DNA of 64,000 bases from Plasmopara viticola (Eukaryota > Oomycota > Peronosporomycetes > Peronosporales > Peronosporaceae): NCBI GenBank assembly GCA_001695595.3, contig MBPM02000061.1, positions 372,001 through 436,000 on the forward strand. The letters are read 5' to 3'. Under the pieces are notes generated by a model, which saw only the letters and a list, made by a program, of their open reading frames with translations, had not been told where the DNA came from and did no database searches. The position numbers and the translations under genes were made by a program. This document shows positions 11,045-21,228 of this stretch, piece by piece. The stretch's first letter is position 1, and every line of letters begins with the position of its first letter.

Positions 11045-11207
11045 TCCAGGAAACGTTTGGTAATCTAGCGTGTTCCATCGTGCACCTCGCGCACTCAACC
11101 AACGTTCAGTATATGTGCTCAGCCACTCCATTCAGCTGTGGAGTGTACGGCGGGGTGAGCGTTTGAGCGATCCCCCGGTCACTGCAAAACTTGGCCGTTC
11201 TGTGCAA
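11045..11207 (-). pseudogene. Lineage-A integrase fragment, minus strand
   Basis: Minus-strand sequence matching the integrase block KFTPPYTPQLNGVAERMNRTLVECARCMMEHAGL: the reverse complement of 11092-11170 carries the codons for PPYTPQLNGVAE with small changes, followed by ECARCTMEHARL. The catalytic Glu codon is preserved in this piece. No further domains; it is cut at 11210 by the LTR of the next element. Confidence 0.7.
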
Positions 11208-11209
11208 AG

Positions 11210-11469
11210 CATTATGGGTTATGGGTTTTCGGTAACGTACACAACCCAACCCGGTCCAATCCAAACCGCGATTTAACATCGTTTAACTTTTTAACGGTTT
11301 AAACGGTTTACGGAAATTACGTTGTGTGGAATGATTGGTTATGAAAAGGAGAAGTGTAAGTCCCAATAAATCAATCACTTCCACATATATATCAAGAGTC
11401 TTCGCTCCGGTTCTCCTACGCGTAGACTCCTCACCTCTACTCCTCCGTCTTCTCTCAGCTCTTACAACA
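11210..11469 (+). repeat. Lineage-B 5' LTR of element B6
   Basis: Starts near cattatgggttatggg, contains ccaataaatcaatcacttcc (likely TATA-like/initiator region near 11363-11382) and ends cttacaaca. A mutated primer site AATTATGAGCCC follows at 11470-11481. Related to the LTR at 270-526. Confidence 0.78.
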
Positions 11470-11473
11470 AATT

Positions 11474-12556
11474 ATGAGCCCAAAGGCCATGTTCTCTGCG
11501 CACAACGCCTCAGCCAAGATCGCCATCGAAAATTTTAACGGCGACAACTTTGCCACGAGGAACCGCTACATGCGTGGCGTATTCCTGACCAAGTCGGTAT
11601 GGCACGTGGTCAACCGAGAGGTGACTCCGACCTTCGCCGATGCTCGCGCTGCGGACGAGTACGTCAAGACCAGCAACGTTGCTTTTGAACTGATGCTCCT
11701 GCATATGAAGGCCGACTACCATCACGTGGTTGATGACTGCGAGGAAGCGTGGGTCGCGTGGCAGCGTACCAAGACGCTTTACGGTGGATCACAGAAGGCT
11801 GGACGCATCTACTTGAAGCGTCAAATCTTCGGTATGGAGATGGCGGAAGGCGACAACGTAGTGCACCATTGTAACGAAGTCCTCAACAACAGCGCCAAGC
11901 TCGGCAGCATTGGTGCCAAGATGGAGGATGGAGATGTTGCGATCTGCTTGTTGCGAAGTCTCCCTCGAAGTTTCGAGAACGTTGTTTTCAACTTGGAGAT
12001 CAGCAACGCGGAACTGCGGACGCATGACGTTGTAAAAGCTCTAACGAATGAGCATTTCAAGCGGCAAACTGCAAAGACTCCGGTGATCAAGACCGAAGAT
12101 GTGGTTAAGGCGTTTAGTGCTGAGCGTGAGTCTCGCCAATGCACATATTGTGGGAAATTGGGGCATTCCGTGGAGCGATGCTGGACCAAGCAAAAGGACG
12201 ACAATCGAGGTGCTCGACGCAGCGGCCAACCTCGTGGACGCGGAGCCAACAACATTTACTATCGACCCAACGGCGACTACGAGTACCACCGTGTCGCGAT
12301 TACTGTATCGCTGAAATGTGGACTTTTGACAAACAAGAATATGCCAGGGATGTGGGCGATCAACAGCGGTGCTGCGCACCATATCTGCAACAACAAGGCC
12401 AAGATCGTCATGCTAGATGAGCAAGACAAAAGCGAACTAACGGTGGCTGGCGGCAACAAGGCCGAAGTCAAGGCGTTGGCACCATCACTGAACAAGCACT
12501 ATCCGGCGGTGAAGAGCGCGACATCGAGATCAAAGACGCGCTATACGTGCCGATGA
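11474..12556 (+). CDS. Lineage-B gag and protease N-part (element B6)
   Basis: 360-residue frame starting at the ATG inside the primer site ([11 protein letters not shown]). Gag body: [21 protein letters not shown] (Trp of the core changed to Arg), [50 protein letters not shown]. The CCHC knuckle [14 protein letters not shown] lies near residues 223-236. The protease active site is changed: [12 protein letters not shown] instead of [12 protein letters not shown], so the catalytic Asp is Asn. A deletion near 12500 shifts the frame, and the true pol frame resumes at 12547. Gag binds element RNA in virus-like particles; here the protease is predicted dead. Confidence 0.85.
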   Translation: MSPKAMFSAHNASAKIAIENFNGDNFATRNRYMRGVFLTKSVWHVVNREVTPTFADARAADEYVKTSNVAFELMLLHMKADYHHVVDDCEEAWVAWQRTKTLYGGSQKAGRIYLKRQIFGMEMAEGDNVVHHCNEVLNNSAKLGSIGAKMEDGDVAICLLRSLPRSFENVVFNLEISNAELRTHDVVKALTNEHFKRQTAKTPVIKTEDVVKAFSAERESRQCTYCGKLGHSVERCWTKQKDDNRGARRSGQPRGRGANNIYYRPNGDYEYHRVAITVSLKCGLLTNKNMPGMWAINSGAAHHICNNKAKIVMLDEQDKSELTVAGGNKAEVKALAPSLNKHYPAVKSATSRSKTRYTCR

Positions 12557-13698
12557 AGATAAACAAGAACCGGCCGTTCATACCGCAGATCAACAAGAGT
12601 GGCAAGTTAGATGTGGTATTTGATGGCGCACACATGCACATTGCGCGCAAGTCCTCGCATCAAGCGGTGGCCACAGCATATCTCATGGGTGGACTGTTTT
12701 GGCTTCGCACGGCACAGCGCTCGGTAGATGCGTCTACACGTGGAAACAGTGGTGCCGACTTGCACGCACGGGTGGGCCATGCTCCAGTCGACGTGCTTCG
12801 CAAGATAATTACCACCAATATGATCAAGGATGCAAACGTGCCTATTAAGACAAGTGGATCAAGTGCATGCCGAGGGTGTCAGCAAGGAAAGATGGTTCAA
12901 AAACCATTTTCAAGCAACCGGGATAAGCGCAACTATGACACCTTTGAGCTGCTCCACTTCGACATCTGTGGGCCCAAGGAAATAAATTCTCTAGGAGGGA
13001 GCAAGTATCTCTTGGTGATCGTGGACGAAGCTAGCGGGTGCATGAAGGGTTTCTGCCTGCGTGCCAAGTCCGAGAGCGAGGACTGTGTAAAAAAGTACAT
13101 CTTGATGGTGCAAACACAGTTCGGCAAGAAGGTCAAGTTTGTACGACACGACAGAGCCCGCGAGTTTGCAACTAGCTCGCTTCAAGTTTTCTACAAGTAT
13201 TTTCTCGGCATGGAAATTGATCAAGATTTAGAGGCTGGAAAGGTGATGGTGAGGCAGTCCAAGTTTGCGAGCAATACTTTAAAGAAGTTCAAAATGGATA
13301 ACAGCAGCCCCGTCAAGACGCCTCAAGAATCAGGTCTCAAGCTTACCAAGGGCATGTGCGAAGGAGGTTGTAAGCATCACGAAACCATGACAAATGTTCC
13401 CTACCGGAATGCGGTCGGCTGTTTGATGTACTTGATGGTCGGCACGAGCCCGGATCTTGCAGCAGCCATTGGAGCATTAAGTCAATTCGCGGCGGGACTG
13501 GGCCCGACTCATTGGCAGGCACTCAAAAGAGTTTTTCGATACGTTCAAGGCACACAAACTCATGGCATCGAATTTCGAGCGGACACCAACAAGGGACTTC
13601 AAGGCTATTCGGATGCGGATTGGGCTCGTGATGTTGGCTTAAGAAAGAGTACAAGCGGATATGCATTCATGATGAACGGCGGATGCATTTGCTGGTGA
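12547..13698 (+). CDS. Chimeric pol: lineage-B integrase fused to lineage-A RT/RNase H
   Basis: 383 residues in one open frame. Residues 1-217 are lineage B: protease end ([18 protein letters not shown]), integrase zinc region ([25 protein letters not shown]) and core start ([26 protein letters not shown]; catalytic DGAREF is DRAREF). At about 13200, after QVFYK, it passes in frame into lineage [88 protein letters not shown], where TGA (for CGA) ends it. The integrase C-half and the RT palm with YVDD are missing at the join. The A part is very close to the A2 copy at 26637-27359. Confidence 0.88.
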   Translation: MPMKINKNRPFIPQINKSGKLDVVFDGAHMHIARKSSHQAVATAYLMGGLFWLRTAQRSVDASTRGNSGADLHARVGHAPVDVLRKIITTNMIKDANVPIKTSGSSACRGCQQGKMVQKPFSSNRDKRNYDTFELLHFDICGPKEINSLGGSKYLLVIVDEASGCMKGFCLRAKSESEDCVKKYILMVQTQFGKKVKFVRHDRAREFATSSLQVFYKYFLGMEIDQDLEAGKVMVRQSKFASNTLKKFKMDNSSPVKTPQESGLKLTKGMCEGGCKHHETMTNVPYRNAVGCLMYLMVGTSPDLAAAIGALSQFAAGLGPTHWQALKRVFRYVQGTQTHGIEFRADTNKGLQGYSDADWARDVGLRKSTSGYAFMMNGGCICW

Positions 13699-14128
13699 AG
13701 CAAGAGACAGCGAACAGTTGCGCTGTCATCAACGGAGGCAGAATGCATGACACTTTCCGAAGCTATCCAAGAAGCAGTTTGGCTCAAATCCTTTCTGTGC
13801 GAAATAGGTAAAATGGCTCCTGAGATTATAAAATTACCAAGGATCGATTGCGTTGGCCAAGAATCCGGAGTTCCACAAGCGTACCAAGCATATCGACATC
13901 CGCTATCACTTTGTTCGTGAAAAGGTCGAAGACGGCCAAGTTTCGCTTGAGTACATTTCAACATTGAACATGCTGGCCGATATCATGACGGTGTCTATTT
14001 CAGCTACGCAATCCTGCAAACTTCGGAGCATGCTCGGCATTCAAGCTCAAAAGGCTGTCGAGTCGAGTGGGAGTGTTGTCGACGATGCTGGCGAAGAAAC
14101 GCCTCGACCAGCAACTACATATCGGTAA
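13699..14128 (+). pseudogene. Lineage-A RNase H tail of the chimeric element
   Basis: Continuation of the chimeric frame after the stop: QRTVALSSTEAECMTLSEAIQEAVWLKSFLCEIGKMAPE, a deletion that removes the start of the EDNQ block, then ALAKNPEFHKRTKHIDIRYHFVREKVEDGQVSLEYISTLNMLADIMT and AVESSGSVVDDAGEETPRPATTYR. The last 18 codons lie inside the LTR that begins at 14074, and the stop at 14126-14128 is LTR sequence. Shares unusual features (CICW, TEAECMTL) with A2. Confidence 0.85.
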
Positions 14129-14376
14129 GTACCGCTTATCTGCAATCAGTTGATGACTGCTTGAAGGAGCGGGTTCAAGATGGGCAAAAGATCGGTTTTG
14201 GGATGGGAAGATGATTGCGCCCGGGTAGGAAGATGATTGCGCCGGGATCGTAAGTCCTTCTGATTGGCTTAGTTAAATCATTGGCTTATAGGTAGCATGT
14301 AGTTGCGAACTAAGGACCTTATAAATATATTCACTTTGCATTCTACCAACAAGTGCTCACTTCGACTTGTTCAATA
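14074..14376 (+). repeat. Lineage-A LTR shared by B6 chimera and A2
   Basis: 303 bp, TGTTGTCGACGATG to TGTTCAATA, directly before GGTTATGAGCCC (14377-14388). Carries two near-copies of gatgattgcgcc(c/g)gg (from about 14210 and 14229) and tataaatatattcactttgcatt (TATA-like plus initiator). Serves as 3' LTR for the upstream chimera and 5' LTR for A2. Confidence 0.92.
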
Positions 14377-14380
14377 GGTT

Positions 14381-15317
14381 ATGAGCCCAAGCCCCGCACA
14401 CTCTGCCCTGCTCTCCGACAATGACCAGCCCTCGCCATGGACGTCGCCGCACCCTCGCGTATCAACAAGCTCGACGGAACGAACTTCCATACGAGGAAGT
14501 TCAAGATGCAAATGGTGCTGGAAGAGCGCGATCTGTGGGAGGTCACGAGCGGTGAGATCAAGTACGAGCACTGCCTTACGCAGCTGGATCAAAGCACGTA
14601 CAAGCGCAAGTCCCGCAAGGCTATGGCCATCGTCTGTCTTGCTATGGAGGACTCTCAGCTATTGTTGGTACGGTCGGCGAAAGGTGCGCAAGATGCATGG
14701 TCACGTCAAGAAGGGCATTTTGAGAAGAAGAGTTTAGCGAACAAGCTCTTTCTTCGTCGACGCTTCTTCACGACGATGATGGACGAAGGTGATGATGTGT
14801 TGCAGCACATCAACAAGATCAAGACGCTGGAGGAGCAGCTGGACGCGGTTGGCGCTCCGGTGAGCGAGGACGACCTGGTGATCACGCTTCTTGCTATCCT
14901 TAACGAGTCATACCAGTTTCTTATCACGGCGTTGGAGTCTAGAGCTGACTCACTCACGTGGGAGCTGGTGACGTCGCGGCTATTACATGAGGATATGAAG
15001 CGCAAAGAACAAGGCAGTAGCACTGAAGGCAGCGCAACAGGCCAAGTTCAAGCGTTTATGACAAGCGACAACAGACGGCGCGAGGGACGGCAACCTCCTG
15101 CTAAAACAAGCGCATGTCATTACTGTGGAGAGCACGGACATTGGATCGTCAAGTGCTCAGTGCGCATTCGCGAGAACGCGGAGCGGCAGAAACCGCAACG
15201 AGCTCACGTAGCCCAGAGTGAAGAAGATTCTGAAGACTACCTTTTTTCGGTTGGCGGCAGTATGAGAGCGTCAAGACAAGCAACGTTTGGCTGGTCGACT
15301 CAGGTGCGACGCAGCAC
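14381..15317 (+). pseudogene. Lineage-A gag of A2
   Basis: ATG at 14381 within the primer site (MSPSPAHSALLSDND). One base is missing near 14427 relative to the copy at 44758, so the gag body is in the next frame from MDVAAPSRINKLDGTNFHTRKFKMQMVLEERDLWEV at 14437 (Trp of HTWKF is Arg). It then reads CLAMEDSQLLLVRSAKG, SLANKLFLRRRFFTTMMDEGDDVLQHINKIKTL, ELVTSRLLHEDMKRKEQG and knuckle CHYCGEHGHWIVKC at about 15115-15156. A second shift near 15270 throws the protease D-S-G (VWLVDSGATQHM, 15286-15320) into another frame. Gag would form the particle. Confidence 0.88.
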
Positions 15318-16660
15318 ATGACTTTCTCAGATGACTTCATGAAAAAATATACCAAAATTGCATCGATTGACGTGCATCTTGCCGACGACGGTGTGGTTCA
15401 GGCGATTATAAAAGGTGACTTTACAATGTCGATGACGACTTCGCGTGGAGTGAAAAAAGGGGTGCTTACAAACGTGTGGCATATCCCAAAGCTAACGCGG
15501 AACTTGTTTTCGGCTGGACGCTTTACGAAAGATGTGGTTCCAGTCACGTCCGAGACCGACGGCTGCTTTGCTCGAGCAAAAGGGGTTCGGTGGAAACTCG
15601 GTGAACGTCAAGGCAGAGGCTTGTTAAAGCTTTGCATGACGCCAGTGAAGAGAGACGAGGATAATATGGCAAGTTCGAAAAGCTGCGTGAAGACACCAAT
15701 TCGTATCTCTGGCACCTTCGACTTAACCATATTGGCCATGGCGGTTTGGAAGCCATCGTGGAAAAGGATTACGGCACTGGCATTGACATAACGTCAGTCG
15801 ATGGCCAAATTCATGCTGACCGTGGCATTGTGCAGAAGTTCACGCCTCCATACACTCCTCAACAAAATGGTGTTGCCGAGCGCATGAACCGAACTTTGGT
15901 TGAGTGTGCTCGGTGTATGCTTGAGCATGCTAGTCTTAATAAAGCATATTGGGGTGAGGCTGTGATGGCCGCAATCTTTCTTCGAAACCGGTGCCCAACA
16001 CGTGCGATTAGCCACAACAAATCGCCACATCAACTTTGGACTGGCAAGAAACCTCTTTTGGCCAACTTCAAAGTCTTTGGTTGTCACGCTTACGTACATG
16101 TGCCGAAAGAAAAACGATCTAATTTTGATGCTTGTTCGGTGCGATGTCGGTTTCTCGGATACAGCGAGCACGCGAAAGCGTATCGATTTGAAACAATTGA
16201 AAGCGGTCGAGTGCTTGTGAGCCGAAATGCACAATGTATATAGGACACTTTTGACAGTGGAAGACTCAAACACGGAAGTGATGAAGTGGTTATTCAAGAT
16301 CACGAAGAGCCTCATCAGGATGAAACACCAAATGACGAGACGGATCATGTAGAGGAAGACACAACGAAAAAGTTTGACTTTGAGGACCCTTTAGGCAAAC
16401 GACACCAGCGTGCACAGTCGCTGGAACAAGTTACAGAAGTTCCGCGAACCAGGCGTATAGTCACTGCTAAGGTCTTGGACAAATGTCTGCCACAGCCCAC
16501 GATTTCGAAGCTGCGTACATTGTTGATTCAGTGGGGGAAATGCCGAGATCGTTTACGTCGGCAATGAAATTAAATGACGCAGCCAAGTGGAAGAAAGCGC
16601 GCGACTCGGAAACGGAATCGCTACTTAAATATAAGACCAGGACACTTGTGCCTTCGCTGC
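15318..16660 (+). pseudogene. Protease end, integrase and linker of A2
   Basis: Frame 15318-15791 carries the post-protease region (DVHLADDGVVQAI, GVLTNVWHIPKLTRNLFSAGRF) and the first integrase His residues (HLRLNHIGHGGLEAI, with G replaced by N). At about 15805 a deletion removes the Cys pair and the first two catalytic Asp residues, joining TSVDGQIHADRGIVQKF to PPYTPQQNGVAERMNRTLVECARCMLEHA (Glu kept), then NLFRNRCPTRAISH and FGCHAYVHVPKEKRSNFDA. A TAG at 16240 and a frameshift in the linker follow (HQRAQSLEQVTEVPRTRR; DKCLPQPTISK). The copy stops abruptly in the RT start (LLKYKTRTLVP) at 16660, an inversion breakpoint. Confidence 0.85.
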
Positions 16661-17281
16661 TTCTTCGACCTTGACAGACGCAGTCTTCTCGCCTTGTCAC
16701 TTGATATGCTCGTTTGTGAGCACTTTTACCACGTCCTGCGTCTTCAGCTCTGCGGTGCTCATTTCCAAATTGAGCACCACATTCTCGTAGCTTTTGGGGA
16801 GACTACGAAGCAGGCAGATCGCGACGTCTTCGTCCTCCATCTTGGCGCCAATACTGCTGGATTTCGCGCTGATGTTGAGGACTTCGTTACAATGATGAAG
16901 AACATTGCCGCCTTCCGCCATTTCTATACTGAAAAGCTGACGTTTCAGGTAGATCCGTCCAGCCTTTTGCGACCCACCGTACAGCGTACGCAAGCGCGTC
17001 CACGCGACCCAGGCTTCTTCGCAGTTGTCAAGCGCATGGTGGTAGTCGGCATCCATGTGGAGCAACATTAAGCCGAATGCGATGTTACTTGACTTAACAT
17101 ACTCGTCCTTCGCCCGGGGATCCGTGAAGCTTGGCGTTGTCTCGCGGTTCACCACACTCCACACCGACTTGGTCAGGAACACGCCACGGATGTAGCGGCT
17201 CCACGTGGCGTAGTTGTCGCCGTTAAACTTGTCGATGGAAATCTTGGTATCTTGGGTAGAGGACATCGTGCTTGAGCTCAT
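16661..17281 (-). pseudogene. Lineage-B gag of B2, inverted
   Basis: Minus strand. The ATG at 17281-17279 is inside the primer-site complement ([48 protein letters not shown]). The frame is open through [90 protein letters not shown] and LTNEHIK, where TGA (16694-16696) replaces the Arg codon. It stops at 16661 in VKVEEAAK; its natural continuation (NAEREVRRC) is on the plus strand at 17870. The Trp of the gag core is intact, unlike B4, B5 and B6. Confidence 0.9.
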
Positions 17282-17285
17282 AACC

Positions 17286-17577
17286 TGATGGAAGGTGACT
17301 TTGAGCACTAAGTAGGAGGCGGAGGCGAGGAAATCGAAGCGGAGAAGGCACTTGGGGGTTTGAATGGAAATTCAGAAGTGATTGATTTATTGGAGTTAGT
17401 TTGGTTGCTGCGTAGAAACGCAGTAGTGCATCCTATCACTTCATGCATCTAATCACAAGCATTCCTCACTCGTCCAATCAGCCTACTCGTCTAATCAACG
17501 TGTGGTCGTTTTGAACCGGTTCATGCTAATCGATTAATGGGTACAATGTACCAATTGGTCAGCATGTACCTGTAACA
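17286..17577 (-). repeat. B2 5' LTR, inverted
   Basis: 292 bp; on the minus strand it runs TGTTACAGGTACATGC to CACCTTCCATCA, followed by primer site GGTTATGAGCTC (complement of 17274-17285). Partner of 21229-21516. The minus-strand initiator-like AATCACTTCTGAATTT is near 17370-17385. Confidence 0.92.
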
Positions 17578-17869
17578 TTTTTATCGACAATTCCATCCGG
17601 CTGTGTCATGTAGATGTCCTCATCAAGAAGTCCGGTCAAAAAAGCAGTCTTGACATCCTTTTGATGCACAGTAAGACTATACTTGGCTGCCACACTAAGA
17701 AGGATTCGAATTGAAGTGAACTTGGCCACCGGCGCGAACGTTTCTTCATAGTCGACGCCATACTTTTGTGAAAATCCCTTGGCCACCAAACGCGCCTTGT
17801 ACCGCTCGACTTCGCCAACTTGATTTTCCTTGATTCGAAATACCCGTCTGTCGCCTATTGCTTTGCGAC
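17578..17869 (-). pseudogene. Piece of A2 RT carried in the inversion
   Basis: Minus strand: EGRKAIGDRRVFRIKENQVGEVERYKARLVAKGFSQKYGVDYEETFAPVAKFTSIRILLSVAAKYSLTVHQKDVKTAFLTGLLDEDIYMTQPDGIVDKN. This is the RT fingers/palm that should follow TLVP at 16660 of A2, and its last residues should continue at 21517. It has no internal stop. Its orientation, opposite to the A2 parts on both sides, is the evidence that one segment was flipped after B2 had inserted. Confidence 0.9.
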
Positions 17870-18582
17870 CTTCTAACAACGCTGAACGCGAAGTGCGTCG
17901 CTGCACGTACTGCGGGAAATTGGGGTACGTCATCGACAAGTGCTGGACCAAGCAGAAAGAAGAAAACCGAGGAGGAGTACGACGCGGCCGAGGTGGTCGC
18001 GGTGCCAACAACATCGAGTGGAGAGACTGGCGTGACGAAGACGCGGTCGCATTTGCGGTCTCTATGGAGTGCGGCGTGTCGACGGGCAAGATGTTTCAAG
18101 GAACGTGGGCCATCGACAGTGGCGCCACGCACCACATTTGCAACGACAAAGCCAAGTTTGTCGAAATCAAGGAGTGCGGCGACGGAGAATTGACCGTGGC
18201 AAACGGGCACACCGCCAAGATTTTGGGTGGGGGGACTGTGGTGGAACAAGTCTCTTTGCCCAACGGCAACACGCGCAACATCAGGATCGAAGACGCACTT
18301 TACGTCCCGAGCATGGACAAGAATCTGCTGTCGGTGCCCCAAATCAACAGCAGCGGACAGCTCATGGTGATCTTCGACGGTACTGAAATGCACATTTTGC
18401 GGAAGAAATCGCGACAAGTCGTTGCCGCCGCAGACCTCGTCGACGGCCTGTATTGGCTCCGCGTTCCACGCGCAAGTGCCAACTCCGTGTCCAATGTTTC
18501 GATTAATGAGTCGACCTTTATGCGCGGATGGGCCATGCTCCAAACGACGTGCTTCGCAAGATGGTGTCAGGCGGCATGGTGA
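17870..18582 (+). pseudogene. B2 gag end and protease
   Basis: Starts at the inversion junction with [23 protein letters not shown]: the CCHC knuckle has Tyr in place of His. Then the Arg/Gly-rich stretch (RGGVRRGRGGRGANN), the protease [18 protein letters not shown] (18108-18161, D-S-G intact), [36 protein letters not shown] and [15 protein letters not shown] frameshift near 18530 ends this frame before the integrase. The protease would cleave the polyprotein in the particle. Confidence 0.87.
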
Positions 18583-19193
18583 CAGGTGCCAAGATGCCTC
18601 CGACGTCGAACAACTCGAGCAAGTGCAGTGGGTGCCAGCAGGGCAAGCTGGTACGAAAACCATTCCCGAGCAATCCAAACAAGCCCAAGTACAAGCCGTT
18701 TGAGTTCCTGCATTTCAACAACTGCGGGCCAATGGAGCAAGAATCGCTTGGAGGCAGCAGGCATTTGCTACTCGTTACCGACGAGGCCTCCGGCTGCATG
18801 ACCGGCTTCTGTATTCGCGCCCGCTCGGAGAGTGAACGCTGTCTTCGAGGCTTTATTACGAAAGTGGAGCGCCAGTTCAACGCCAAAGTCAAGTACGTGC
18901 GTCGCGATGGGGCCAAGGAATTCAAAACAAGATCGCTTGTGGCCTTCTACGAAGAGCATGGCATCGAAGTGCAGCCAACCGTTCAGTACGCACACCAGAC
19001 CAACGGTACTGCTGGGCGTGCGAACAGGACCATTGTGACGATCGGCCGCAGCATACTCCACCACGCCGGCGTGGACAAGCGTTTTTGGGCTGAAGCGGCG
19101 ATGACGGCTATTTACATCAAAATCGACTGCCGTCCCCCAAGATCCCCGGAAAAACGCCGTACGAGATTATATACAAGTCCAAGCCCAACGTGA
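18528..19193 (+). CDS. B2 integrase (catalytic residues lost)
   Basis: 221 residues. Zinc-region part GHAPNDVLRKM, CSGCQQGKLVRKPFPS; core [95 protein letters not shown]. Compared with other lineage-B copies the first catalytic Asp is Asn (FNNCGP for FDICGP) and the Glu of NGTAERA is Gly, leaving only the middle Asp. The frame is lost at about 19130 (KIDCRPPRS instead of KNRLPSPK). The enzyme would insert cDNA; this copy could not. Confidence 0.88.
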   Translation: MGHAPNDVLRKMVSGGMVTGAKMPPTSNNSSKCSGCQQGKLVRKPFPSNPNKPKYKPFEFLHFNNCGPMEQESLGGSRHLLLVTDEASGCMTGFCIRARSESERCLRGFITKVERQFNAKVKYVRRDGAKEFKTRSLVAFYEEHGIEVQPTVQYAHQTNGTAGRANRTIVTIGRSILHHAGVDKRFWAEAAMTAIYIKIDCRPPRSPEKRRTRLYTSPSPT

Positions 19194-21218
19194 AGCACAT
19201 GCGAGTCTTCGGGTGCAAGGCCTTCGTTTTGACGCCGAAGGAAAAGCGACAAAAGTGGGACCCAAAAGCTCGTGAAGGCATTTTCATGGGCTACGAGGAA
19301 CGGTCCAAGGCGTATCACGTTTATGACATCGAGGCGGGAAAGGTCGTGATCTCTCGCGATGTCACATTCGACGAAACAAGCTTTAACACGAGCTCGGTCG
19401 ACGAAGATTCCAAAATCGAAGAAGCCATCGAGTACCTGGACGACCTCGAGCTCTCTGACTCTGAAGAAGTACATGTCTTCAAGCAGGCGGGGAAGCGAAA
19501 AGCGAACTCCGAGCCGGACAAGCATCAACGTTCAAGTGCCCCGCGCCGCCGACGATCAATGTCAAGATGCCTCGGTCCAAGAAGCGAAAACGGAAGATGA
19601 AGGTGACAGCGACTCCACTCCGCCTATGTTTTGGCGAGCAAGTACAAACGCAGTGGAAGCAAGCGACAGCGCTGAATCGAAGACCTTCCAAGATGCCGTG
19701 AGCGGACCCGATCAAGTTCACTGGCGCAAGGCCATTCGCGCGGAACTCAAGTCAATGCGGCTTCGTGGGGTGTTTCGTGCTGCCAAGTAACCCAACAACC
19801 AACGCGCAGTCGGGACCAAGTGGGTCTTAAAGATCAAGCGCAAAGCGGATGGATCTATCGAGAAGTACAAGACCCGACTCGTCGCAAAGGGCTTCGTACA
19901 GAAGTATGGCATTGATTACACGGAGACGTTCTCTCCTGTCGTGAAGTACGTGACAATTTGCATGATAATCGCCATTACCAAGCTCCTCGGATGGCCCCTG
20001 GATCAACTTGACGTCGTCACTGCCTTCTTATACGGTTTGATGAAGGAAAAGATGTTTTGCTGCGTGCCCGAGGGTGTTGAGCTGGACGATGGATTTGACT
20101 GCGTGGAGCTTCTGAAGGCGATCTATGGTCTCAAGCAAGCTTCGCGAGTATGGAACGAGACTTTTGATGAGTACGTTCGCTCACTTGGATTTCGCGCCTC
20201 AAGCTACGATCCGTGCCTCTACATCAAGGTCATCAAAGGCGAATGCATTCTCCTGTTGGTGTACGTCGACGACGTTCTGATCACCGGAAGCTCCAAGATA
20301 CTGATTGATGAAGTCAAGCGCCAGCTTAAAAGTCGCTTCGAGATGACCGACAGTGGCAAGTGTTCCTTCATTCTTGGCATCGAAGTTATCGGCAACAAAG
20401 ACGGGAGCGTGACGTTAAGCCAAGCGCGCTACACCCATGACATTTTGGAGCGTTTCGGCATCCAGAATTGCAAACCTGTTGCCAGTCCCGTTGATCTCAG
20501 CATGCGACTTGTTCCAAGTGATGCCCCAACCAAGCTGGATGCTCCGTTTCGTGAAGCTGTCGGTGCACTCATGCACTTGATGACTTCAAATCGACCGGAT
20601 ATTGACTTTGCAGCCGAATATGTGTCGCGCTTCATTAAAAGCCCGCAAGTGGAACACTGGACGGCCGTCAAGAGGATTTTTCGCTGTTTTCAAGGTACCA
20701 AGTCGCACGGAATTCGCTTCTCTCTAAACAAGGGCGTGGACTTTCGCGGCTACTCCGATGCTAACTGGGCCGGCGACTACAGTGACCGCAAGTCGACTTC
20801 AGGTTACCTGTTTCAAGTCCTTCGCGGACCAGTGTCGTGGGGTCCAAAAGGCAGTCCAGTGTGTCGCTATCCACAAGCGAAGCCGAATACATCGCGCTAA
20901 GTTTGGCGATTCAGAGGGAAAGTGGGTTCACAAGCTACTGTGTGAGATTTTGGCGGCTTCGGGCGAAGACACTCCAGACTTGAAGATCTTCGAGGACAAC
21001 CAGTCGTGCATTAAGATGACTAAGAACCCAGTCAACCATGGCCGCGCCAAGCACATCGACATCAAGTACCATCACATCCGCGATGAAGTGAAGCGTGGAG
21101 AAGTTCTCGTCGAGTACTGCGAAACTGCGACCATGCTAGCGGACATCATGACGAAGGGACTCGGCGGCCTCGTCACAAGGACTTGACGATGGCTCTCGGC
21201 ATCCACGCGTGTTCGCAT
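19190..21218 (+). pseudogene. B2 integrase tail, RT and RNase H
   Basis: Frames in succession: 19190-19600 (VKHMRVFGCKAFVLTPKEKRQKWDPKAREGIFMGYEERSKAYHVYDIEAGKVVISRDV), a shift in the linker, then 19941-20900 RT (LDQLDVVTAFLYGLMKEKMFCCVPEGVELDDG, GLKQASRVWNETFDEY, YVDDVLITGSS at about 20263, MTDSGKCSFILGIEV) and RNase H start (SDANWAGDYSDRKSTSGYLF). A shift near 20850 leads to the last frame ending at 21186 (HKLLCEILAASGEDTPDLKIFEDNQSC, AKHIDIKYHHIRDEVKRGE, MLADIMTKGLGG). A TAA at 19788 and the shifts kill it; all RT catalytic motifs are present. Confidence 0.87.
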
Positions 21219-21228
21219 TGAGGGGGCG
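21219..21228 (+). other. B2 polypurine tract
   Basis: TTGAGGGGGCG just upstream of the 3' LTR; same position and core as the TGAGGGGGAG tract of B1. Plus-strand cDNA priming site by family rule. Confidence 0.75.

Noticed and set aside
14210..14260. Closely spaced direct repeats (gatgattgcgcccgg) as a possible CRISPR array
   Set aside because: Only two units without spacers of regular size, located inside LTRs and repeated with them in a eukaryotic-type element; no cas genes.
14381..14737. A separate 118-residue basic protein starting at the A2 primer-site ATG
   Set aside because: It is gag nucleotide sequence read one frame off because of a one-base loss near 14427; the copy at 44758 reads straight through in the gag frame.
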